From assembly GCA_025450555.1 (NCBI GenBank), contig JANWHF010000159.1, positions 1 to 7,027 of the forward strand: a DNA stretch of 7,027 bases. The letters run 5' to 3'. This stretch comes from Tepidisphaeraceae bacterium (GTDB lineage Bacteria; Planctomycetota; Phycisphaerae; Tepidisphaerales; Tepidisphaeraceae). Shown here one piece after another: positions 1-5,355 of this stretch. The notes beneath the pieces were generated by a model. That model made no database searches, had not been told where the DNA came from, and saw nothing but the letters and a program-made list of their open reading frames with translations. Positions within the stretch are counted from its first letter, which is position 1. Each line of letters begins with the position of its first letter. A program made the translations under genes and the position numbers.

Positions 1-1328
1 ATGTAATCGCGGAGATCCTCATTCAGCGGCAGCCGCCACATCTTTTCGCCGGCGGCTTCGCCGGCTTTGATCACTTCTTCCACCAGGGCATCGTCGTTGG
101 TCATGATGCCGGCCATGGTCTTGCCGAGGGCAACCACCACACCGCCGGTCAGCGTCGCCAGATCGACGACAGCGGCGGGCTTGTAGGTTTCAATCCCCCA
201 GGCCAGCGCATCCGACAGTACGAGCCTTCCTTCGGCATCGGTATTGGTCACGTCAACGGTCACGCCGTTGTACATCCGCAGGATGTCGCCGGGGCGATAG
301 GATTGCGAGCTGAGAATGTTTTCCGCGCTGGCGAGGATGCCGACGACGTTGATCTTTGGCTTGAGTCGCGAAAGGGCATACATCAAGCCCAGTACCGCCA
401 TCGCCCCGCACTTGTCGAAGATCATCCGGCCCATTTTTTCCGCCGGCTTGATGGAGATGCCGCCGCTGTCAAACGTAATGGCCTTGCCGACGGCCATGAG
501 CGGCGCGGCGCTCTTGGATTTGCTCGAGCTCTTTCCATTTTTTGATGGCTTGCCCGCGCCCCAGTATTCCAGCGCGATCATACGCGGCGGCGTGTTGATG
601 CTGCCGGAGCCGACGGCAAGAATTCCGCCCATGCCCAGCTTCTGCATCTGTTTTTCGTCGAGAACGGTGCATTCCAGGCCCGATTCCCGCGCCATGGCCT
701 GAGCAACCTTTGCAAGCTGCGGCGGGTTGATGTTGTTGCCCGGCCGGGAGGCAATCGTGCGGGCAAAATTCTGTGCTTCAGCCAGAATTCGTCCACGCTC
801 AACGCCTTGCCGCACTTGGCCGGCATTGTCTTTTGAGCCGACGATCGTCAATTCAATCGACTGGAGTTTTTCCGGCTCATCCGATTTCTGGCCGGCGCCC
901 TTGTATTCCTCGAAATCGAAAGCAGCCAGCAGCGCTCCGACCACCGCAGATTCGGCAACATCCAGATCGCTGGTCAATTGCGGGAGCAGAATAGCGGCCT
1001 TGGTCAGCCGGCGCTTGCGGGCTGCTTTAAGTGCGAGCCCCGCGCCCTGCCGAATACTCTCGGCAGTCGCGCCCCTGTTCTTTCCCAAGCCGGCAACAAT
1101 CAAATGCCGAAGCTTTCCGTTTCCGACATCCACGACATCGCCAACGATCTCCTTGGCCTTTCCGCGCACCGCTCCAGCCTTGCGTAATCTCGTAAGAGCA
1201 GCGTGATAAGGCTCCGGAATCGATGCGCCAACGCTGGTTTCTTCGGTTGAAAAAACTATGACGGCCTCCACGTTGGATGGAAGCTCATTCCGAACTGCAA
1301 CTGAAATATCGGTGCTGGTGGGGATCAT
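1..1328 (-). CDS. pepA: Leucyl aminopeptidase (cytosol aminopeptidase, M17), C-terminus cut by window edge
   Basis: Two-metal aminopeptidase that removes N-terminal residues from peptides in the cytoplasm. About 442 residues are visible; the family usually runs near 500, so some 50-60 C-terminal residues lie outside the window. Residues 1 to about 165 form the variable N-terminal domain and the rest is the peptidase domain. VGKAITFDSGGISIKP supplies metal ligands K282 and D287 and catalytic K294. FDKCGA gives D305. The signature NTDAEGRL gives D364, E366 and catalytic R368. All seven M17 active-site residues are therefore present and the enzyme should be active. A Ser/Lys-rich stretch at about 261-274, just before the first motif, is longer than in E. 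coli PepA. The ATG at 1328 was chosen because AAAGGAG (1336-1342) precedes it by 7 nt and the N-terminal domain has normal length. It is the last gene of a minus-strand run but has its own candidate promoter. Confidence 0.96.
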   Translation of the reverse strand, partial: MIPTSTDISVAVRNELPSNVEAVIVFSTEETSVGASIPEPYHAALTRLRKAGAVRGKAKEIVGDVVDVGNGKLRHLIVAGLGKNRGATAESIRQGAGLALKAARKRRLTKAAILLPQLTSDLDVAESAVVGALLAAFDFEEYKGAGQKSDEPEKLQSIELTIVGSKDNAGQVRQGVERGRILAEAQNFARTIASRPGNNINPPQLAKVAQAMARESGLECTVLDEKQMQKLGMGGILAVGSGSINTPPRMIALEYWGAGKPSKNGKSSSKSKSAAPLMAVGKAITFDSGGISIKPAEKMGRMIFDKCGAMAVLGLMYALSRLKPKINVVGILASAENILSSQSYRPGDILRMYNGVTVDVTNTDAEGRLVLSDALAWGIETYKPAAVVDLATLTGGVVVALGKTMAGIMTNDDALVEEVIKAGEAAGEKMWRLPLNEDLRDY

Positions 1329-1351
1329 CCGCGCTCTCCTTTGAGGCGCGG
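1329..1351 (-). promoter_or_regulatory. Hairpin enclosing the pepA Shine-Dalgarno
   Basis: Directly before the pepA ATG, CCGCGC (1329-1334) is complementary to GCGCGG (1346-1351). After a one-base bulge at 1335, CTC (1336-1338) pairs with GAG (1343-1345). The 9-bp stem closes on a 4-nt loop and buries part of the AAAGGAG ribosome binding site. If the whole arm is transcribed it would hinder translation initiation. However, the promoter proposed at 1353-1380 would start RNA near 1346 and lose most of the 5' arm. The same inverted repeat could instead be a DNA operator next to the start point. Function is inferred. Confidence 0.4.
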
Positions 1352-1352
1352 G

Positions 1353-1380
1353 AGTATAAGGGAAGTGAGCGGGGCGGCAA
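1353..1380 (-). promoter_or_regulatory. Candidate sigma-70-type promoter of pepA
   Basis: Reading the minus strand, TTGCCG (1375-1380, 4 of 6 against TTGACA) is followed after 16 bp by TATACT (1353-1358, 5 of 6 against TATAAT). Transcription would start near 1346, giving a leader of roughly 18 nt that carries the Shine-Dalgarno. It sits in the 79-bp gap after the upstream gene, so pepA can be expressed independently of it. Judged by eye only. Confidence 0.45.
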
Positions 1381-1407
1381 CCGATTTAAGGGAGCGCTTG
1401 AAGCAGA

Positions 1408-1887
1408 TCAGTTCAATGCGAGCCGCAATTCGCGGAACGGCCGAACGCTCTTCCACACACCGATTGCCCAGTCGAGATCGGATATATTTTTGAAATAGAG
1501 CGTGACGCAGGCGAGCTTGCCGCGGGAGGCGGTCCAGGTGTTCAACCCCCAGTAGGGGTTTTTCTTGTCGCCTTCGGGCAGCAGATACGCATGGCCGCGA
1601 ATGCCAATTTCATCGCGATCGAACATCTGCACCGGGATTCCCGGCCGACCCTCGATCATTCGTTCGATCGCTTCCTCGGCGGCGGCGTTATTGGTGTTAA
1701 AAATGGAAACGTAGACGGTGCGGCCGTTCTGATGAAACATGATGTCGCCGCTGATGGCCTTGCGCTTGAATGAGCCATCCAGCAGCAGGCTCCAGTCGTG
1801 GCCAAGCTGCTGCTTGACCAGCCGCGGGCCCTGGTCCTGGCCGCGGATTGCCTGCATATCGGTTGCCAACTTCCGCCGCGCGTCCAT
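1408..1887 (-). CDS. Conserved-looking small cytoplasmic protein, family not recognised
   Basis: A 159-residue protein whose family I do not recognise. No signal peptide or membrane segment is visible, so it is probably cytoplasmic. It opens with a charged stretch (residues 1 to about 30). Alternating hydrophobic strands follow: WSLLLDGSF, GDIMFH and TVYVSIFNTNN. A likely helix AAAEEAIERMIE comes next, then further strands (QMFDRDEIGIRGHAYLLPEG, KLACVTLYF) and a last helix with LDWAIGVWKSVRPF. This mixed alpha/beta order loosely recalls PsbP/DUF1795-like folds, but that is a guess. The codons look like those of neighbouring genes, with GC-rich third positions, which supports real coding. The ATG at 1887 is the first after an in-frame TAG; only a weak AGGT lies about 8 nt upstream. 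It lies between the protease gene and pepA on the same strand, with a gap on each side. Confidence 0.8.
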   Translation of the reverse strand: MDARRKLATDMQAIRGQDQGPRLVKQQLGHDWSLLLDGSFKRKAISGDIMFHQNGRTVYVSIFNTNNAAAEEAIERMIEGRPGIPVQMFDRDEIGIRGHAYLLPEGDKKNPYWGLNTWTASRGKLACVTLYFKNISDLDWAIGVWKSVRPFRELRLALN

Positions 1888-2010
1888 ACGGTTCTACCTA
1901 CAATTAAATCCTGCCTCGGTAAAGAACTTCCGGCATGGTCCGCATTTCCATCAGATGCTACTACGTCAGAAATTGGTCAGAGGATCAGGCCGACGGAGCG
2001 GCAGGGGAAG

Positions 2011-2060
2011 ATTTCAAACTGGGAAATTTCAAATCTGAAATTTCAAATTTGAGATTTGGA
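2011..2060. repeat. AT-rich palindromic repeat with TTTCAAA units
   Basis: In the 197-bp gap between two minus-strand genes, TTTCAAA occurs at 2012-2018, 2027-2033 and 2041-2047, steps of 15 and 14 bp. The self-complementary GAAATTTC occurs at 2023-2030 and 2037-2044, and TCAAATTTGA at 2043-2052. The core is a 27-bp imperfect palindrome, 2031-2057, centred on C2044: arms AAATCTGAAATTT and AAATTTGAGATTT match as inverted repeats except at one position. Its almost pure A/T composition contrasts sharply with the surrounding sequence. It could be a dispersed repeat, a protein-binding site or a weak transcript end for the protease gene; the sequence alone does not decide. Confidence 0.7.
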
Positions 2061-2084
2061 ATTGTCGTATGGCGAGGGGATGCA

Positions 2085-3068
2085 TCATGCCGGCCCTTGC
2101 GCAGTCACGCCGCGGACCCCGAGCCATTGGCCAAAATAGGGCACCAGCCGCGACAGAGGGGCTTTGTAGTTTTCGCTGAGGCTTTGCGGCCATTCCTGGC
2201 CATCCTTAACGCCATTGATGAAGGCCACATAATTTTTTTTGTTCTGCAAAATCATAAAGGTGGTCAATTCCTCGGCCACCGGATATTGCCAGCCTTCGAT
2301 GTGATCGGTGGTGAAGAAATCGCCCATGTCGCCCTGGTGGTCGCGCAGCCCGCGCTGAGCTGCTTCCCGAACAGCCGCCGGTCGTCCTCGCTGCGGAACG
2401 AGCTCTGTCGCGATCGCCTCGGCCAATCCTTCGTTCGCCCAGGATGGCACGCGCGACGGGCCGCGATAGCGATGGACAAATCCATGCGCCGATTCGTGCA
2501 CCAGCACGTGTGCAAAATCCAGCTCATTGGGCTCGCGATAAAACGCCACGCGAACCGTGCCGTCGCTGACCTGCATGCACATCCCGGCCGTTCCGGTGGC
2601 GTTGGCATGCTCGATCTCCATTTCGTATTTGTAGTAATCCTCCTTGTGCGAGAAGACGAAGATGACGGCCTTGCCTCGCCAGATATTGACGCCGGGTTTC
2701 ACCGCAAAAAGCTCGCTGACGCGGGCATACATTTTGTCCAACAGTAAAAGCCAGTGATTGGCCTCACGCGTGGGAAGATCGGTGTAGAACAGGAAGAACT
2801 TCGTCTCGACTCCGGGCATCGGCCTTTGGATTTTTTCAAGCGAGGCGACGCTTGCCTTCTGAAGCTTTTTGACGATTTCGACCTGTTGCTCCGCAGTGAG
2901 TGGCGGCCATGGATTTGGCGATTCATCCATGGTGGCCGCATCGCCGTCCTTCGTTTTCATCGAGGCGCGATCAGCGCGCTGCGCGGGAGCTTTCGGCGCC
3001 AGCGCCAGGCAAAGCGCAATCAGCATCATCGCGCTGATGCCGCCACAACCCCGAATGCATGGAAGCAT
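2085..3068 (-). CDS. Secreted HExxH zinc metalloprotease-like protein
   Basis: A 327-residue exported protein with a gluzincin-type metalloprotease site. Residues 1 to about 30 form a signal peptide: R6, a hydrophobic core MMLIALCLALAP at 14-25, and an APA-like cleavage site near 29. There is no lipobox. HESAH at 191-195 supplies two zinc-binding histidines and the catalytic Glu. WANEGLAE at 210-217 follows, with E213 the likely third ligand, 17 residues after the second His, as in gluzincins with a NEGLAE/NEGFA motif. Residues 85-185 form a preceding alpha/beta region with VETKFFLFYTDLP. The rest is a helical domain typical of peptidase-MA-like proteins common in planctomycetes. The substrate is unknown. 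It starts at the ATG whose bases overlap an ATG on the other strand. No Shine-Dalgarno is seen, and TATAAT lies only 8 bp upstream, so the mRNA may be leaderless. Specific peptidase family not assigned. Confidence 0.85.
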   Translation of the reverse strand: MLPCIRGCGGISAMMLIALCLALAPKAPAQRADRASMKTKDGDAATMDESPNPWPPLTAEQQVEIVKKLQKASVASLEKIQRPMPGVETKFFLFYTDLPTREANHWLLLLDKMYARVSELFAVKPGVNIWRGKAVIFVFSHKEDYYKYEMEIEHANATGTAGMCMQVSDGTVRVAFYREPNELDFAHVLVHESAHGFVHRYRGPSRVPSWANEGLAEAIATELVPQRGRPAAVREAAQRGLRDHQGDMGDFFTTDHIEGWQYPVAEELTTFMILQNKKNYVAFINGVKDGQEWPQSLSENYKAPLSRLVPYFGQWLGVRGVTAQGPA

Positions 3069-3076
3069 GGATTGCG

Positions 3077-3082
3077 ATTATA
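3077..3082 (-). promoter_or_regulatory. -10 box of the secreted metalloprotease gene
   Basis: The minus strand reads TATAAT, a perfect -10, 8 bp before the ATG at 3068. No good -35 is seen at 16-18 bp; TTGTAG lies 22 bp upstream, too far. Initiation 6-8 nt downstream would put the first base at or next to the start codon, implying a leaderless or nearly leaderless mRNA, in keeping with the missing Shine-Dalgarno. Confidence 0.45.
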
Positions 3083-3105
3083 CCCAAATCATCCACCAGC
3101 GTGGC

Positions 3106-3111
3106 TACAAT
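3106..3111 (+). promoter_or_regulatory. -10 box of trmB
   Basis: TACAAT (5 of 6 against TATAAT) ends 9 bp before the trmB ATG at 3121. Expected initiation near 3118 would leave almost no leader, consistent with no Shine-Dalgarno before that ATG. No convincing -35 is present at normal spacing. It faces the -10 of the divergent protease gene, 23 bp away. Confidence 0.4.
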
Positions 3112-3120
3112 TCGCCCGCC

Positions 3121-3750
3121 ATGCAGAGCCACCGCGAATTGATTGTCGAACCCATCGGGCTGAATCCCGACGCCCTCGCGCGCCCGATCGATTTCAGCGC
3201 GCTCTTTGGAAATGACGGCCCAGTCGAATTAGAGATCGGCATGGGCAAGGGAACATTCCTGACCGAGCAGGCCCTGGCGCGGCCGCAGACCAATTTCCTG
3301 GGCATCGAATGGGCTAACTGGTATTGGCGTTATGCCAGCGATCGGCTGCGCCGCCACGAATGTCTCAACGCCCGAACCGTTCGAGCCGAGGCGATGTTTT
3401 TCATTCGGGAGCATGTGGCTGATGCAAGCCTTGCGGTCGTGCACGTCTATTTCCCCGACCCCTGGCCCAAGAAGCGACATCACAAAAGGCGCCTCATTCA
3501 AGAGCCATTTCTCCAGCAGGTCCAGCGGATTCTCGTTCCCGGTGGAAGGCTGCAGGTCGTGACCGACCACGCGGATTATTTTCAGCAGATCGAGGCGGTG
3601 GTTACCGCGTCGCCATTGAAAATCATCGAATACAACCGCCCCGGATCCGCCGGTGAAGGAGAATTCGTCGGGACCAATTTCGAACGCAAATATCGTCGCG
3701 AAGGGCGACCCTTTCATGCGATTGCGGCGGTGAAGCAGGTTGCTGAATAA
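3121..3750 (+). CDS. trmB: tRNA (guanine(46)-N7)-methyltransferase
   Basis: Transfers a methyl group from S-adenosylmethionine to N7 of G46 in the variable loop of tRNAs. At 209 residues it has the usual size and is a single class I methyltransferase domain. The SAM-binding loop is ELEIGMGKGTF at 36-46, and GIEW at 61-64 ends the second strand. The family hallmark VYFPDPWPKKRHHKRRL is at 109-125, with the catalytic-site Asp in FPDPWPK. TDHADYF is at 148-154, and TNFERKYRREGRPF near the end is the usual T-x-x-E-x-K tRNA/substrate motif. The ATG at 3121 was chosen over an in-frame ATG at 3067 because the -10 box lies between the two and the extra 18 residues resemble nothing in the family. It diverges from the metalloprotease gene, converges on moeA, and stands alone as a transcription unit. 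Confidence 0.95.
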   Translation: MQSHRELIVEPIGLNPDALARPIDFSALFGNDGPVELEIGMGKGTFLTEQALARPQTNFLGIEWANWYWRYASDRLRRHECLNARTVRAEAMFFIREHVADASLAVVHVYFPDPWPKKRHHKRRLIQEPFLQQVQRILVPGGRLQVVTDHADYFQQIEAVVTASPLKIIEYNRPGSAGEGEFVGTNFERKYRREGRPFHAIAAVKQVAE

Positions 3751-3769
3751 GAATAAGCAGCTGTTGTTC

Positions 3770-3856
3770 GCCAAGTTTAGCCGCGACGCGCTAGCGGAGC
3801 GTTTTCCAACAGCGCTTGGAGAAGCGCTCCGCTGTCGCGTCGCGGCTAAACTTGGC
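3770..3856. repeat. 87-nt long hairpin between convergent trmB and moeA
   Basis: The outer arms 3770-3790 and 3836-3856 are perfectly complementary over 21 bp (GCCAAGTTTAGC... against ...GCTAAACTTGGC). After a one-base mismatch and a wobble, AGCGGAGCG (3793-3801) pairs with CGCTCCGCT (3825-3833). With G3824 bulged, TTTTCCAA (3802-3809) pairs with TTGGAGAA (3816-3823), leaving a 6-nt loop. Almost the whole element folds into one stem. The two non-Watson-Crick pairs (3792/3834 and 3804/3821) are G-U in plus-strand RNA but A-C in minus-strand RNA, so the trmB-sense transcript folds better. No good T-tract follows on either side. It ends 3 bp from the moeA stop codon. Likely roles are a shared transcript end or RNA 3' stabiliser, or a REP/MITE-like dispersed palindrome; these are inferences. 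Confidence 0.85.
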
Positions 3857-3859
3857 TTT

Positions 3860-5212
3860 CTAAATCTCCAGCGCCCTGACCACCGACCCCTTGGGAATCG
3901 GCGGCTCATTTTCTGCTCGAACCAGGATCACATTGGCCTTCGCGAGAGTGAATAAATCCGCTGAGCCTTTCCAATCGAGCGGCGTGATCATCGCGAACTC
4001 CGATCGGCTGCTATAAGCCCCGGGGGCGACGGTGCGGATGGCCGGCTGATAAAACTCGCGCGGGCCGTTCACGGTTAAACCGCTGTCGAGCCGACCGGTG
4101 AGCCAGCGCTCTTCGACCATGCCGCCGCCGATGCGCGTGAGCAGTCGCGACGCCAGACGCAATGTGCAGACAAACGCACTGACCGGATTGCCCGGAAGGC
4201 CAAAGACGTAGCAAAGCTTGGCCGCGTCGGATGCTCCAGAATTCTCTAAAGATGTTATGATCGCGGACGATTCGTTTGCGCCCGCTGGTGCTGCATTTTT
4301 CCCGGCAACTCGCTCCCTCGAACCAAACAAAAATGGCTTGCCCGGCTTAATCCGCAACTTCGTGATCTTCATCGCCACGCCGAGGTCTTTAAGAATCAGC
4401 GGGACGAAGTCATATTCGCCCATGCTCATTCCGCCGGCGATGAATATGGCGTCGAACTCCAGGCCGCGGACGATCGCATCGCGAATGATCGGCGGCTCAT
4501 CACGGACAAATCCAAGGTCGGTCACATCGCACCCGACCCGGCGCAGCAGGGCGGCCAGCATCGGCGTGTTAGAATTGCGAATCTGCGTATTCTCCACTGG
4601 CCCATCGATTGGCGTCAGCTCGCTGCCGGTACCCAGCACCGCCACGCGCGGTGGCATAAACACATTGACAATCGCGGCTCCGATGCCTGCGGCCACTCCG
4701 ATCTGCGCCGGGCCGAGGATTGTTCCGCGGCGCAGGACGACCTTGCCCACTGCGCCATCGCTGCCACGCTGTGCGATGTATCGATTGGGCGAAGGGGCGC
4801 GCAGGATTCGTACCACTTCACCAGGCGCGGCACGCCTTTCAACATCTTCAACCGGCACGACACCATCCGCTCCATCCGGCAGCGGAGCGCCAGTCATAAT
4901 TGCCATTGCCTGGCCGGCTTCGAGCGGCGCCTTGGCGCTCTGTCCAGCAGCAATCTCACCGACGCATTGCAACTCCGTGGGCGTCTTCAGAATGTCCTGG
5001 CAGCGCACTGCATAGCCGTCCATCAGGCTTTTGCGAAAGGGGGGATAATCGCGATCGGTGCGGAGATCTTCGGCAAGTCGGAAGCCGGCCGAGTCCAGGA
5101 GCGGCCGGCGCTGCATGCGCGGCTCAACCGGGGATTGATCGATAATTCGAATCGCCTGCGCGACGGTGAGTAATTCAACGATCCCCGGTTCGACGGGCGA
5201 AGCTCCGCTCAT
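3860..5212 (-). CDS. moeA: Molybdopterin molybdenumtransferase MoeA
   Basis: Inserts molybdate into adenylated molybdopterin, the last general step of molybdenum cofactor synthesis, in the cytoplasm. From the ATG at 5212 it has 450 residues, slightly longer than the usual 400-420. Domains follow the MoeA order. The N-terminal helix LLTVAQAIRIID is near 14-25 and SLMDGYAV at 62-69. The insert domain with GSDGAVGKVVLRRGT is near 150-164. The MoCF_biosynth domain has VLGTGSEL (192-199), GGMSMGEYDF (260-269), PGKP (290-293) and GLPGNPVSAF (338-347). The C-terminal beta-barrel domain ends in LAKANVILVRAENEPPIPKGS. A loop of about 25 extra residues rich in A, S, G and N lies at about 300-333. A TTG at 5248 would add 12 residues; I prefer the ATG because the conserved region starts well after it and neither start has a strong Shine-Dalgarno. 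No other cofactor gene lies nearby. Confidence 0.95.
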   Translation of the reverse strand: MSGASPVEPGIVELLTVAQAIRIIDQSPVEPRMQRRPLLDSAGFRLAEDLRTDRDYPPFRKSLMDGYAVRCQDILKTPTELQCVGEIAAGQSAKAPLEAGQAMAIMTGAPLPDGADGVVPVEDVERRAAPGEVVRILRAPSPNRYIAQRGSDGAVGKVVLRRGTILGPAQIGVAAGIGAAIVNVFMPPRVAVLGTGSELTPIDGPVENTQIRNSNTPMLAALLRRVGCDVTDLGFVRDEPPIIRDAIVRGLEFDAIFIAGGMSMGEYDFVPLILKDLGVAMKITKLRIKPGKPFLFGSRERVAGKNAAPAGANESSAIITSLENSGASDAAKLCYVFGLPGNPVSAFVCTLRLASRLLTRIGGGMVEERWLTGRLDSGLTVNGPREFYQPAIRTVAPGAYSSRSEFAMITPLDWKGSADLFTLAKANVILVRAENEPPIPKGSVVRALEI

Positions 5213-5265
5213 GTCGCCGATCTTCAGGTTGCCGGGGCGCAGCGTCAACTTCTCTCGTGTCGGCG

Positions 5266-5306
5266 CAAAAGGTTGAGGCCACCAATCCGGGCGGATTAGT
5301 GGCCTC
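5266..5306 (-). terminator. Hairpin with short T-tract between the PEP-CTERM gene and moeA
   Basis: Inverted repeat arms 5275-5289 and 5292-5306 (GAGGCCAC...GTGGCCTC outermost) make a 15-bp stem with a very tight loop. On the minus strand it is followed, after AACC, by TTTT (5267-5270). The single irregular pair is G-U in minus-strand RNA but C-A in plus-strand RNA, so the stem is unbroken only in the sense of the PEP-CTERM gene, 50 bp upstream. This fits a factor-independent terminator, although the T-run is short. As it also precedes moeA, for which I see no clear promoter, it may allow read-through. Confidence 0.65.
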
Positions 5307-5355
5307 TACGGGAAGATGTTGAAAAGATTGGAACGCTGCGAGGGAGGGCGAAGAT

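Noticed and set aside
1935..2747. 270-codon open frame opposite the metalloprotease
   Set aside because: Antisense to a gene with signal peptide and HExxH motif; it runs through the AT-rich repeat and has no recognisable domain.
2869..3120. Upstream in-frame extension of trmB, including the ATG at 3067
   Set aside because: It overlaps the coding strand of the metalloprotease gene antisense, and the added residues match nothing in TrmB. The likely -10 lies between 3067 and 3121.
4218..5015. 265-codon open frame opposite moeA
   Set aside because: It lies antisense to a clear MoeA and its composition (Arg, Ser, Pro, Thr-rich) is that of a GC-rich shadow frame; no domain seen.
5213..5248. TTG start for moeA giving 12 more residues
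   Set aside because: TTG is a rare start, no strong Shine-Dalgarno precedes it, and the MoeA-like sequence begins well after the ATG at 5212.
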